DNA of 64,000 nt, taken from Symbiodinium natans. Taxonomy: Eukaryota > Sar > Dinophyceae > Suessiales > Symbiodiniaceae. Made by a program: the position numbers and the translations under genes. The notes below the pieces were generated by a model, which worked only from the letters and a program-made list of their open reading frames with translations, was not told the origin of the DNA and searched no databases. Shown here piece after piece: positions 50,318-62,399 of the stretch; within the stretch, counting starts at the first letter, position 1; each line of letters begins with the position of its first letter. Location of the stretch: positions 62,001 to 126,000 of the forward strand of contig CAJNDS010002384.1 of the NCBI GenBank assembly GCA_905221605.1, in the 5' to 3' direction.

Positions 50318-52700
50318 TTAGTAGAGAGCAGGTATGATCTGGATGCTTGGGCTATCTGTTGGGCCAGTTGGGTGAACGCAGATTGCTTTTGAATCTTGCT
50401 TAGGCGTCCCAGTGCGGTTGCAATCGAGGTGCTGAAAGAGGTGGAGTCGCTTGTCGACCCGAACCTTCACGGCATCATGCGGGTCATTAAAAAAAACCAC
50501 AAGTGGACTTTGGAGAAGTTTAGTACATGCTGCAGGCAGAAACTGCTGGTTGCTGACAGTTGGTGCCTCAACACCGCACGCAAAGCCAGGATTGCCACGC
50601 CAGCTGCGACGAAGTGGCCCAGGCGAAACCTGTTTGCATTTTTTTCCCTTCCCCTGAGGCTTATTTCGGTGTGCGGTATACCTACAAGACTTACAATTTC
50701 ATTTTGGGGATTTCGCTGATTAAGGGGCTATTGGGGAGCAATGGGAGCAATGGGAGTGCAGACGCTCTGAGAACACTCTTTCGGGCTGCTGCGCAAGGCG
50801 AATGGATGCCTGGAAGAATGCGCGACCATCTTGCTTCCAGCTGATGTGAGGGCCACTTGTAGCTATAAGCCGAAAATCTGGATGCCTTCCGGCTGCACGG
50901 CACAGCAACATGCATCTTGGATCAACTGTCGACGCACGGGACTCTAGAACAAGTATTTCTATGGGGTCCGGAATCGTGCACATGCGCAAGGTGCCGGGTA
51001 GCGTGCAGTAGCCGTCCTCCATGCTTACCACTGCCCCGCAATGCACCAAAGCCTGCAAGAATTTTTGGCAGCTGCTGCTATAAGCCGCCATACGCTTAAC
51101 AGATCAAGACAATTACCTGTCTGGTGCAAGATGCATCCTTCCAAGCCTACGGCCTTGATTGGTAAAGTGCAAGACCGACAGGCTGAAGCGGACCTCGAAG
51201 GTTCCGACCACGTTCTGCTGGGTCAACCATGGCAGGTCATCGTGTGCGTGCCTGAGCGCTCCAACAGGGCAAAACTAGCTAGGCCTAGCAGTTGGTGCAG
51301 CCGCGATGAATCACTTCATTAACCAGGCCAAGTCCGTCGCCACTGATGAAGGGAGCGCCCGGCAAACTTGGGCCGGCTGCCCAGAAAAAGCTCAGCCTTC
51401 CAGGGCTTACTCCAAGCAAGAAGCAGCAAACACCCCTTGTAGACCTTCGATCATGGCCCTCAGTGGCCCTCTGCTCGTCACAGGAATATTGGATCACGAA
51501 TGTTCCACGTTGCTCCATGGGCAAGACAGCCGAACTGGATCAAAATCCACACAGAAGAACGCTGCATCAGGACGGAACCCCCAGTCATACTGCTCTCGGT
51601 AGTGCCTCCTGCGTGAGCTTGGGCAGCTTCTTCAAGGCAAGCCTTCGCGATTGGAGCTCCTGTAGACCAGACGTGCGCACGACAAGGCTCATCACTGGTT
51701 CACTCCCACCAAATCTGGCAAGCGAAGGATGCACTAGAAGTCACGCTGTTTTTGAGTGCCTGCCTGTGCATAATGGGCTAGAAGCTCTGCGGCCAGCACC
51801 TTCGCCTCGCCAGGACAAGCATTTCTCCATAAACATGCTGGCCTGTCATGGCCTTTTGAGTTGCAGTATGTCAGCGAAGCGCTGAAATTCGTGGGTGGTT
51901 CGATGTCCGGGCTTGGAAGCATTGGATGAGAACACTCTGACTGGGAAGGGATGACTTCTGGGTCGGGACTGCAAAGCTGCAACATCAGAGGTTCCGACAG
52001 TGTTGGGGGGGGGGGGGGTTCCTGGAAAAGGGACGAGTAGAGCCTTGGGCTGGGGCTGACCCAGGGGAGTGGTCGCCGGAGAATTTTACCTTGCTGACCG
52101 GACCTTTTGGAACTACCACACACCATGCGCGATGCCGAATCAACCTGCCGCGGTTTTCTGTTGATGTCTCGGACAAGAGCGGTTAAAGACTAATATTGAC
52201 CATCAAACAAGAAGTGCACCACATCCACATGCCACGCCTCTGGCAAACACCACCTCATGATCCCGCTGTGGAGCAAGTAGCGGGCAAAGTAGTTGCACCT
52301 GACAGGTCACGGAGGCTCGAACACAGTCTTGGCGTACGTTGCCGCAACTCCCGAGCGGTGAGTTTATCATGTTAGCTGCCTTTCCTTCTGAGGCTCTGGC
52401 TCTTTATTGGGTGGCTGCCTCGGCAAGCAGGTGATGAATGCAATCAGTGTCTCTGCAGCATATCCCTGTTGCACAAACAATTTCAAGCTGAGACCGGGAC
52501 TGCAATGAGGCAGCACGCACCTGGCAAAGCGGTAGCAAAGCGCTTCACCCAGGTGCAGTATGGTGCAGGTAACCTGTGAAGTGGGGACAAGTTTGTGCAT
52601 TCCTGGCCTGCGGGAGCAGAAGCTTGTGTGCACCTGACTAATTACCATTATTCTAATGTGGGAGGGGTCTATCATGTATTCTACACTGCTCAGATGCATG
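50318..52700 (-). CDS. Multi-exon minus-strand gene(s) of unknown function
   Basis: Coding blocks from high to low coordinate: 52375-52570 (FVQQGYAAETLIAFITCLPR), about 51745-51860 (ACPGEAKVLAAELLAHYAQ), 51598-51735 (SLARFGGSEPVMSLVVRTSG), about 51420-51510 (QRGTFVIQYSCDEQRATEG), 51290-51370 (PFISGDGLGLVNEVIHRGC), 51165-51240 (DLPWLTQQNVVGTFEVRFSL), 50808-51075 (DPIEILVLESRASTVDPRCM, ending at a GC donor after FFQ) and 50318-50520 (LVVFFNDPHDAVKVRVDKRL, ending in a stop). The chain is long and consistent in strand, but I recognise no domain. The 50.4-kb block is also open on the plus strand, and there may be two genes. Confidence 0.45.
52006..52018. repeat. Poly-G run
   Basis: A 13-G run lies in otherwise ordinary sequence and is a likely slippage or sequencing-error site. 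Confidence 0.85.
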
Positions 52701-54250
52701 TTTCCTCGGCTTCACGTCATAGGAAGGCGTTCTGCAATCTTCAAGAATATGTACTGTGAAGTCGGCTTAATGCTGAGTGCCACACAGAATCTACCACGAC
52801 GCTCTGCCTTTCATGCGTGCAAATTTCACCAGGCAAGCCATCAAACCTGCACACAAGACGACATACAGGCCTCCTCGCAGCCACCATCATCGACATCGCG
52901 AATCTCGCAGATTTGCCTTACCAAAACCAACGAAAAATCCAGGTCGGTTTTGGTCATACAACTCGACGTACAGGTCATAACATGAAGCCGCCGAAATCTA
53001 CGACCACGTGACCACGAATCTCGAGGTGGAACAAAACTGTTGCGTGCACCACGCATACAGCAAGCGTTTTCTGCTGCCATATATACGGATATACTGATGG
53101 GAGGGAGAATTACTTCAAGAGACGGCTCCTAAGGTGATTCACTGCAACCGTACCTTGCAGGTCAGTCATTGAGAGAGCAACGGCTGGCATCAATTCTGGG
53201 ACGGGCGTATGATGGCGTATGGTACGGCAGTGTCCGGAGCGTTTCAAAGGTCACTCCTCTGCGACATCTTGTGCAGGGCCGCAGAAACCAACACATGCAA
53301 CTCTGCTGACCCCAGATCCTTAATTGTCACCACAACAGGGGTCTTTAACAGAATGAAGAGATCCGATTCATGGCCACCTTGGACTTGTAGCAAGAGAAAA
53401 GTAAAGGCCCTGAGAACAATCGCTCTAAGCGTCGGAATCGCACGCACGGAATAATGGATCCCCGATGGGGGAAGAAAGAGCTGGGCTCATTGCTATACTT
53501 GCTATCATTTCGATGATACAACGCGTGTGGCTCTGCGTACTTAGTGGAGCGGACTGCGACAAAGGGAAGCCGAGCTCCAGACGTTGTCTGGACAGGGGGC
53601 TCTTTAGCACGGCAAGGTGAACTAGCGAGGCACGAAGGTCTAAGAAAGTCTCAGCAGGGTTTAGGGCTTCCGCCACACACTTCCATGCGTGACTTCATAC
53701 ATCTTTGGAAAAAGAAATTGGCAAGGATTTCTTCAGCACTGCTCAAGGGGCAGCCGAAAAGCGAGCGAGTCAGAACAAACAACTGCGTCTTTTGTGGGTT
53801 TGTCTTGTGATCACCTGTGTTCAGTACAGTGCTGACAAGCAGGCGTGATTCTGGATTTACGGTTCGGGCTCACACTATGGCTACATAAAGGCCTGAATGC
53901 CACCCAATGGACCCCGTCATGCCTAGTGGACTGTTTGACTAAGAAACCTGTGCTGCGTGCGTTGCCCTTCAACTTCATGAACACGTTACTTCGCTTTGTT
54001 CATGACCTATGGATTGCTTATACACCTGGCAAGTTCGGATCTGTTTCGCACCATGGTCGATAGCTACAGGAACTAAAACACCGAAAAACCCGGCTTCTCG
54101 CCATCTGATGTGTTCTGCTGCTCGTCTTCTTACGCGTCTATCAGGCGGTGTTTGACCACGACATCTGCTCTAAGTTGGTAGTGGTCCAACCTTCTGCTGC
54201 AGCGTTTTGGGAATCCCAGTGATCATGGCAATCTCTGTAAGGATGCCATG
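52700..54250. other. Stretch without a convincing gene
   Basis: Open frames are short on both strands, and none shows a domain or paired splice sites that I trust. No tandem repeat or mobile-element protein is visible. Confidence 0.45.
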
Positions 54251-54334
54251 GCTTTTGCTCAAGAAAAAGGGTGGGTCTGTGCCTCGCCTCTGTAACTACA
54301 AGATGCTAGACAGGAGAATGAGCAAACATACCTT

Positions 54335-55235
54335 CGGGCGCGGGGCTCATAGAGTCGCAACTTGTCGTACTTGGAGATTCGCTTGACCTCCTTGTCTGCA
54401 ACGAACATTGTGCCGGGCCTCGGTGTCAATATCAGCCTCGAGTCGCTCGACGATGTCAATTGCTAAGCGCATGATTCGGTAGCCTTAAGCTCCCGGCCCG
54501 CCCGGAAAAGCCAAGTCCTGGTGTGTCTCAGTATGCTCCGCGCATAATCATATTGGGGCGCACACACACACACACACACCTGTTGCATTTTGTACACACA
54601 GTACACTGGTACACATAGTGTACACGACCAGCCCGCTCCAGGAAGGCTCTTGCAGCAGCCGGGGGGTCGTCGGCCAGGTTGGCTACCGCAGCCTGCTTCG
54701 CGCACATGGGTCCAGTACAGGTCAAGCAAAGGTCAAATGATCTATGCCTCAAAGCTCTCCCAAGGTAGTCGGCTTTGCCGCAATAGCTCCCTGTCAACCG
54801 TTCGGCATCGCACAACACACTTGCGCACATGAAGTGTCTGTTGAATGGCAGCTTGCGTACTGCTGGCAGGGCCTGCATTTATTGATGCCCTGAATCTTTG
54901 CTGTTGTCATGCCTTCCAGCGAATGGGCGGAAGAGCAGAACGCAGCATGTTGATGTAAAGCTGCAAAGCTCAGCGCCCATTCAGCCGCCAGCTCCCAGAG
55001 TCCTACAGAGACCTGTGGCCAAACCCCGTGGCCTCGAAAGGTGCGAGCACGTAGAAGCGCCGTCTCGCCCTGACCGAATGTGAGTGCAACAAAATTCAGC
55101 AAAAGGTAAGTCGAAAGATGTCGAAAGTCTGGCACGCCAGAAGATGAGGCGAATGGCCTGCAGGCTAACGACGGTTGCATCAGCACCATGCTGTAGCAGC
55201 ACCTCCACCTTGAAACCAGGTGGCAGGATGCTGAC
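54335..55235 (-). CDS. Exon candidates including an ankyrin-repeat fragment
   Basis: About 55150-55235 encodes FKVEVLLQHGADATVVS, the classic second-helix/loop part of an ankyrin repeat (V-x-x-LLxxGADxx). About 54625-54715 encodes MCAKQAAVANLADDPPAAAR, followed by a GTCGTG donor. About 54335-54409 encodes MFVADKEVKRISKYDKLRLY before a good GTATGT donor. All are on the minus strand and may be exons of one ankyrin protein, though the joins are unproven. Confidence 0.35.
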
Positions 55236-55339
55236 ACGTATGGCCAGTACTGATATGACTGCAAACGAGTTTTGCTGTCTGCAGGGTTCTTCGCGATGCT
55301 TGCGTACACGTGATAAAAATAAATTAAATGCGTGTGGAC

Positions 55340-55625
55340 AGTGAGGGAAAGAGAGAGGGAGAGAAAGAGAGAGAGAGAGAGAGAGAGACAAAAAGAGACA
55401 GGAGAGAGGAGAGAGGAGCAAGGAGAAGGGAGAGAGGAGGAGGGAGGAGGAGAGAGGAGAAAGGAGAGAGGAGGAAAGAGGAGAGAGGAGGAGAGAAGAG
55501 GAGAGAAGAGGAGAGAAGAGGAGAGAAGAGGAGAGAAGAGAAGAGGAGAGATGAGGAGAGAAGAGAAGAGACGAGAGAGGGAAATCAAGAGGGAGGCAGA
55601 GCGAGAGGGAGGGAGAGAGCAGCAT
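55340..55625. repeat. Polypurine tract with 10-bp units
   Basis: About 285 bases are almost pure G/A on the plus strand, beginning as (GA)n and continuing as GGAGAGAAGA-type 10-mers repeated six to eight times with variants. The large Ser/Leu/Pro-rich minus frame across it (54794-55957) is a composition artefact. Confidence 0.95.
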
Positions 55626-56569
55626 TTGCGGATGGTACTTGTAAGGCTCTTGCACGAAAACCTGAAAGTCAGTATCTCAGCCGGCAATGAAAGTTCACAG
55701 GATCTTTTGAGTGCAGCGCAATCGTCTCGTGACCGCCAGAAGCGGCAATGCCCAGTGCTGTGTTCCGAGCATCCTTGCAGTGCTTTCGACGATTTGGGGG
55801 TTTCCACTCGCTTCTTCACAGTTACGGCATGATTGCACCTCTTCTTCTCCTTCTGTCTTTGTTTTTTAGCTGGACGTGCCACCGTGCAGTAGGAAGGACG
55901 AGCGAGGTCGTTACATTTTGGGCGGCGGGTCATGCACATGATGCGAGCGTAGGCCAAATTTCCGCCGGCACAACCTCAAGCGAGACCTTCTTCAGGTTAC
56001 CACTATTTCTCCCATTGCTGTTGTGAAGCAGACTAGGCTTTTCTGGATGACTGTGTCAGCACGATGAAGCCAAAGGTCGTTCATCGAGTCGACGTCAGCG
56101 CGGAGATGCAACAGCTCCTGTGCATACTGTCGGCCACAGAGAAACGCACGTGCCATGTGCTAGCAGCAAACATTGGGCCGGAGACCCCTTTTGTGCCCCC
56201 TGATTTCATGACGCGGCACTAAGACAGAACATGTTTGCAGTCCTACATCTCTGGCAGATATATGAGATCAACCTACATCGAGCCTCAATAATGCCGGGCT
56301 TGACCTTCCATCCGTACTCACAGGCCTGAGCGCTCATGCAAACGAACAGCACTTGCTTGAATGCACTTTGGCTGTTTCTGCATAGGGCCTACAGACTACA
56401 AGGCCATGGGAAGACCCAGGTTGTGAATGCACCACACTCGCGCCAGTGATGCGGCTGAGGCCGGGGCATAGGTGAGTGCCACACGGCCGGTCGCTTGATC
56501 CCGATAGTTCAAGTTGGCCTGTCAAGCTACAGATACATGGCCTTGATCCACTTTTAAGAAAAAAGTGCG

Positions 56570-56696
56570 CTGCAAGCAATGCAACACGAAGCAAGCGGGC
56601 CTTGCGGCTGACCAGATCTCGCAGGAGAACCCTCGCTTCAGCCTGTGAAGACTGGGCATGGGAAGTGAATTCAACAACCTTCTCATCTATTCCCAT
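56570..56696 (-). CDS. Exon candidate, unknown protein
   Basis: Minus segment with AEARVLLRDLVSRKARLLRV and a following hydrophobic helix (ALLAAHFFL) reads as a basic amphipathic protein. An acceptor-like TTCACAG lies just upstream. No family recognised. Confidence 0.3.
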
Positions 56697-57479
56697 CTAT
56701 CTGTACAGATGTAATTTAACTCCACATGTGAAGAGTATACATCTAGATTCCGGACCTCGAGCATTCGAGAGCTTTCTCGGATGGGGCCCTCCATATCGAC
56801 GAGCCATCTGGAAAGCTCAAGGTCGAACTCCTGAGCAACGTCCTGGCACCACCGGCCCACTGCCATGACACTATGAGGATATTGTAAAATAATCTTCTAT
56901 CGATTCGACCTGCCCAGGGAATCCTCGGATAGCAGTGGATGTATCTCGCAAATTAAAAGAGTCAACCAGAAACAAATCAAGTTCAAGTGCTGGGGTCGAG
57001 GCACTGTGCGTTAGTTGCAGTGTTGCAGATCAGATGCCAAGCAAAGCGCCGCACCAAGTCACCGAACAACTCTCTGCAACCCGTGACTCGATGATGCCAC
57101 TGCTCAGTCATGGGTTGAACAACCTATTCATGTACACTGCCGCTCCGCTCCTTGAACAGCTGAAGCACAGAGAAACCGGCGAGGGCAGGTGAGTGAGAGG
57201 GCGGGTGCACACGTTTTCTGGCAAGGTGTAAGGGAGACATGAGCGCGTGCGATGGTTTGATGTACCAGGCTGCAAAACGGCGCACATTGTGAACTGGGGA
57301 TTGACTGACGCAGCGAGGTACTGCTGAGCGTTGCGGGATTTAAGGCTTAGCTTCCATTGGAGACGTTCTGAATGAGCTGAGAGGTTGGGGTATTCGACGA
57401 GCGTCCCGTAGTGATGTGTGCCGTTCACACGCGATGTTTTGAGAGGGGTCACAGACTGATTTGCTATTGCCTGCAATAC

Positions 57480-57676
57480 CTGCCAGAAACAACGGACTTC
57501 GTTTCTTAGTTCCAACATCCAAGCCCTGTCCTTCTTGGCCGTCAGAACTTGTTGAATACGCTCCAGCCGATCGGCTGTGAGGCACTCCTCCACGGAATCC
57601 CAACACCTTGGGCCCAGGGCAGGCCAGGCCGTTTTCACGTCGCCCCAAAGCACTACATGTACTGTTTGTCGTCGTG
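57480..57676 (-). CDS. Exon candidate, unknown protein
   Basis: A minus frame reading VVLWGDVKTAWPALGPRCWD, then DRLERIQQVLTAKKDRAWML, ends at CAG/GTATTG, a good donor. Trp-rich, charged composition suggests a real folded protein. Family unknown; the upstream border is not fixed. Confidence 0.4.
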
Positions 57677-57779
57677 GGCCCTGGCCGCTCGTACTCCTTG
57701 TAAGCTGCCTGGACAGATAGTGCCAAAGCTGCATGAAGCTTTGAACCAGAAAGCCGTTACAGCACTTGCAGCCCGGTGA

Positions 57780-59240
57780 GACATTACACGCTGAGGCTCT
57801 CGTATTTCATCCTGCCATCTGCCGCCCAACTACGACAGAAATCCGGGCACGCCTGTGGCAGTAAATCTGCCCGATACAAAGCATTTGCTTTTCGCTCACC
57901 TGGGGGACATGTGACGAATGAATCCCTTCACTAGTTATGCACAAGTTGTGCGTCACGCCATAGGAACGAATGCGACGGCGGCTCTGCTGCTGAGATCTAT
58001 TGAGCTACTGCTGTACGTTACCGAAAGCTTCTCAATTGCATATCTGCTTCGCTCCTGATAGACATCTGAGCTTCCGTCTCACAAGCTGCTCCTGCTCATA
58101 TCCGATCCGAGGCATCTGGACAAAGCCCGGCATGCTCCAATCTGTCCTGCACCCACTTCACATGCCAGGGCACTGAGCGCAGTGTGAAGGAGGCCGGTGG
58201 CAACGCCCGTTGAAAAGTTGACAGCTTTTAAAGCGAAAATCTTCGGCAGCAGTGGAGTGCGTCATGCAATGATTAAGCCCGAAGCCCTATTGTCATGAGC
58301 CAAGATCTCCACTGAGCTCGCGGCCAGCCACCTTTTGTCAGCGCCTGCACCTAGGACCAGGAGAGTCTATGGGAATCCGACAACCGTCTCTGCTCCAAAC
58401 TTTAACACAGTATAGTCTTTCAAGAGTCAGAGATATTCGCTGAGATTGGCTGAGCATGGAACAGAGACTTCGTAACCAATTTCGGCCCTCAGGCCGACGA
58501 TCTCGTGCGCTGTAAACTGCACCTTGAGAAACACTTGGCAATGGGCATTACAGGCTGTTGGCAACGTGTTGAAACCAAGTGGCTCGATGGACTACTGCTG
58601 GTTGCAGGATGTTACTGGCGCAGGCACGCTGGAGACTGTGGCTTTGTTGGTCAGCACGTCGAGCCACTGCCTGAAAGATGTGTGCAGTCCAAGTCCAACT
58701 TTCGAGACTTCACATGGTCACATGTGGGCGCAGCTGTTGCAGCAGGAGGAAGAACACAGAGAGAAGCGAGCGACGCAGCGACGGAGGATGGCTTGAGCGG
58801 AAGAGAGACCTACAACGACTGTCATGCCGGAAGCTCTCAAACTGTCAATCTCCAACTGCTGCACCCCCCAGGAGCAAGCAACTGGTAAGGAGTGACTGAA
58901 CGACAGGTCTTACACAAACACGTCTTTTGGCTTCCTGATCATCTCGGGGCCCTGCCTGTCACCAACCTGGCACGGTGCCCAACAAAGACCCTGGAATAGG
59001 TGTGATTCACCGGAATACAGTTTTTACAGGTTCACGCAGCCTGACATGCGACGACTCTTTTGCGCTGACTGGGCTTCAGCACGAGACATAAGTTGACATG
59101 AGCCGCACGTGTAGGCAATGAAACTGTCCAAAACTCTCGAAAGCCTAGCAGGAGGCCGGCATTAACAAGGATCCGAGCCGGTGGATCTGCGATGTTTTCG
59201 CACAAAGATCCTGTGCCGGACATGGTGCCTTGGCCACTAT
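57780..59240. other. Stretch without a convincing gene
   Basis: Only short conflicting frames, for example plus 58505-58888 without any domain. No repeats. It may hold the 3' flank of the snurportin gene and intergenic sequence. Confidence 0.45.
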
Positions 59241-59246
59241 GACGAA

Positions 59247-60565
59247 TTAGGCACTGGCGGCTTGCATGAGTGCCTCAAAGGAGATAAACGAGGATTGGCC
59301 TGAGCGGTGTAAGTGCTGGAAGACAATACGGGCCCAGGAATCCGGCCAAACACGCGATCGTACCGGAACATGGGCGACAGGCACTACCTTCAAGCATCGA
59401 TTCACCACATCAATGGCCTCGATGTCGCAGCGAACCAGGGACTTGTTCTTCGCCTGTCCTTGTAGCTTGTCAAGGTCTTCTTCTTGGCATTGTGCTACCA
59501 AGTGGCGATCTGCCGTCCGCAGCCTGCCACCTCCCCGAACTTCAAGTACAACCGACTGTTTGGAGGGTAGGTCCTGCCCCTTCTCATCGGGCGTGTCCAC
59601 TACAAAGCGACTGAGGTGACGATCGCGCCACAGCATTGCGACAGGGGTCACAGGTTCAGAGATCTGGTATCTACCTTCTCGATGCAAGAACATCAGAGAG
59701 TCCTTAGGGTAGCCGAAATCTCCTGAGTAGAGCTCTCTGAGTGAATCTGCCGTAGCTGGCAATGCTCGAATAAGCTGCAGTGGCCGCGCCCTCCGTGGAG
59801 CTTTCTCACGCATTTCTTCAAAGCGCGACTGCAGCCAGAACAATCGAAACTCCGCTTCAGTAGAGGCCATGTCCATGTCTCCCCATACCAACACATCGCA
59901 AATAGCATACTTGCGGTTGCCTGGTAGTCTCCGTCTACGTCCCTTGCCGGACGACTTGCCACCCGGGGCAACGTCCATGGCGTCGTCGCCCTCCGACTGG
60001 CCATCGTCTACCGGCGAAGTTGGTTCCTCCATTGGCGCACTGAACTCCTGAATCTCAGGCCCAAGGCCGGAATCCTCTTGCATCTTACCCCTGACAGGCT
60101 TCTGTGGCTGAGGCCCTTCTATGCACACTGCATCCAAAATCGTGAGGCCTCGTGGAAAGCGTGAGTCAGTGAATTTCTCCAGGATGTGACCATTCTTTTG
60201 TCGCACCTGCACCCGGCCACCTTCTGACAGCAGCAAGCACCGGTCACCTTCCGGCTTTGCGAGTACTAGCCAGCTTTCAGCCAAGTCCTGAGGAGGGACC
60301 AGCATCCAATCTGGAATCTGCATCTGCCTTGCGAAGAACAAAGTCCGGTGCAACCGCCTGAGTCGTTGCATCTTCTTCCCGTGGGCATAACCACCATCCA
60401 TGTCCATGTCGTTGGTGGTATCTGCAGGGTCATCATCGTCGTCATCCTGAATTTCTACCTCTTCTTTGCCGTCGTTAGCGCTGGTACTGAGCAATGCATC
60501 CATGGCAATGCGTCGCATCTGGTCGAGTCTGTTGGCCCGAGAATCGCTCTGCCTTGCGCAGCAAA
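59247..60565 (-). CDS. SNUPN: Snurportin-1-like trimethylguanosine-cap adaptor
   Basis: Snurportin binds the m3G cap of U snRNPs and importin-beta for nuclear import. The 423-codon frame from ATG 60518 carries the cap-binding domain: DWMLVPPQDLAESWLVLAKP (70-89), CLLLSEGGRV (94-103), RFPRGLTILDAVC (120-132), KYAICDVLVWG (203-213) and EFRLFWLQSRFEE (223-235), matching the vertebrate order. In-frame codons upstream of that ATG (RANRLDQMRRIAMD) resemble the end of the importin-beta-binding region, so the exon probably starts near 60560 at an AG acceptor and an upstream exon is missing. An insertion of about 65 residues (136-202, acidic then GKSSGKGRRRR) splits the domain where animal proteins have a short loop. 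The tail beyond 300 is longer than usual. Confidence 0.8.
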
Positions 60566-60611
60566 GTTCAGAACCAGAAATTCTGTGTCAAAAGCTGTGA
60601 ACTCGCGATTC

Positions 60612-60624
60612 AGTCCCCCCCCCC
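60612..60624. repeat. Poly-C run
   Basis: A run of about a dozen Cs just upstream of the snurportin coding exon, followed by CACACGCACTGTC-type short repeats. No function inferred. Confidence 0.7.
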
Positions 60625-60777
60625 CCACACGCTATCACGCACTGTCACACACGCACTGTCGCACACCCCCCTCAGCGAAAATGCCAGAAAGCTTCACTGA
60701 AGTTTCACGTGGGCATGGAGTTCCTCAGCCCTCTACGACGTACGACTAGGGAACATGTACAACTTACGAAGATACAG

Positions 60778-60825
60778 CAGGTAGAGAGAGAGCGAGAGGG
60801 AGAGAGAGAGTGAGAGAGAGTTGGA
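60778..60825. repeat. (GA)n-rich patch
   Basis: AGAGAGAGAGCGAGAGGGAGAG-type purine sequence of about 45 bases at the low end of the neighbouring minus gene. It encodes the spurious Leu/Ser tail of the overlapping frame. Confidence 0.85.
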
Positions 60826-61249
60826 GGTGAAGAGGTGGAGAGGTGAAGAAGGCTGTATCATGCTGTATCCCTTGAGAGGCCGGGCGGCTGTGAGGAGAGC
60901 GCTGCGTGGAGCCTGGCAGCCTCCGCTTCCCGGGAATGCGTCGCCTTGAACTGACTCTGGCGGCCTCCCGCCGCCCGCTCCCGAGCTCCGACGCCATCCA
61001 TGGCGATTCTTCGGTAAACTCCGAATAGATTCGAAAGACTCTAAGATACTCTAAGACTCTAAGCGACTCCTCCAAAACAGCCATGTGCGCAACACATGAT
61101 CGGGACCAGGTGAATTGCAATATCAAGGAGAGGCCTGTGGACTGGCTGGTGAATGCCAAGCGCATGCGCGTCTCGTCTGCACCTGAACGGCCTCGTCGCC
61201 TTCGATCTGCAACAGCCTGAAGGCAGTGGCAACAAAGTCTTGCAAACAC

Positions 61250-62382
61250 AGGCGATTGTCCTGATGGCTCCATTTTTTCAATAGGGCCCGAACACACTGG
61301 GACGACCTCCCGCACGCTTAAGATGTGCCTCGCAAGATCTTGCAAATGTCTCTTCTTTGGGTCTTCGGCTGAAATCCAGAGGTCAGATTCAATATGCAGC
61401 CTCTGAGAAAACAGAAGATCACACCGCAACTTCGCGGCCTGCTTCTCTTCAATGCGAGATGCCATTGGAGTACCCTTGCAGAGATTGTAGAGCTGCTCAA
61501 GACTCAAGATTACCGCCAGTGCAGACCGCCTAGCAGCCTCGTCCGGTTATAACTTACAACCCCGCCTTGAGGTAGCTCTTTCCATCGGCCACCCAGACGG
61601 CCTTCTCCAAATCAGCACCACTCCACTCAAGTTGCGACAGAAATGACCATGTTTGACTTGCATGTCTGGCAATTCAGACAACACCCTGCCCCATGTTTGT
61701 GCTGGTGGATAGTCGGGTAGCTCGGACACGCGTCTCACAAGCTGGCATCATCTGTGTCCAGGAGGGCATGCGGCTGCAGAACTGTACCCACATTGGCGGC
61801 GGGTTGCAGCATTGCGGGTTTCGGGCTCTCGTGACTCTCGTGGGGCCCTATGTTATAAGATGCCCCGTGCCGCCGCCATAACATGGGTTTGGGCTTTACC
61901 AAGCACCTCTTGCGCACCTTGCCAGACTCGCTTGGCGATGGCAGTGCGTCCGAGGCAAAGACTGTCGGACTTACACTTGCCCGAGTCTCAAGGCCAAAGC
62001 TCACTGGTCCGAGTGCTTGCAGCTGCCGTGTTGGGGTGTCAGAATGTCGGGGCTGCCGACATGGACTGATTGGTGCAGAGAAAGCATACAGAATCTACAT
62101 AGCTATCAAATCGACGATTCCATGGATTCGTCACCACGGCCATTCCTATGCAAGCAGTCAGGAAGCTAGCTCGAGCACCTGCACAGGACCGACTCGATTG
62201 CCAGCTTGTTCGGAGGAGCGCTCCTTCCGACCACCCGCCATCCGTGCGGAGAAGGCGTGCCTTAAAGCCATGAATAGTCTAATCTGCTGCCCAGGATGGG
62301 CTCCGGAAAACATGCGAAGCCATTTCGCCTCGCTCAGGTCATAGTTGTGTGCTACAGCCGCTCGCGCTGCCAAGCGTGCCAT
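61250..62382 (-). CDS. Multi-exon gene of unknown function
   Basis: Minus blocks in order: 62165-62380 (DLSEAKWLRMFSGAHPGQQI, Arg-rich), about 61890-62010 (GLETRASVSPTVFASDALPS), 61658-61735 (VSELPDYPPAQTWGRVLSEL), 61561-61625 (WSGADLEKAVWVADGKSYLK) and about 61260-61502 (LEQLYNLCKGTPMASRIEEK, then DLWISAEDPKKRHLQDLARH). The third and fourth join in phase 0 across a 32-nt GT-AG interval (61626-61657). The fourth and fifth join across a 58-nt one (61503-61560). Neither acceptor is followed by G, so these two joins are less sure than others here. No family recognised. Confidence 0.45.
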
Positions 62383-62399
62383 TTGGTGACGGTCATGAT

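Noticed and set aside
54794-55957. 387-codon Ser/Leu/Pro-rich minus frame
   Set aside because: Its core is the polypurine tract read as pyrimidine. Flanks show no domain in that frame.
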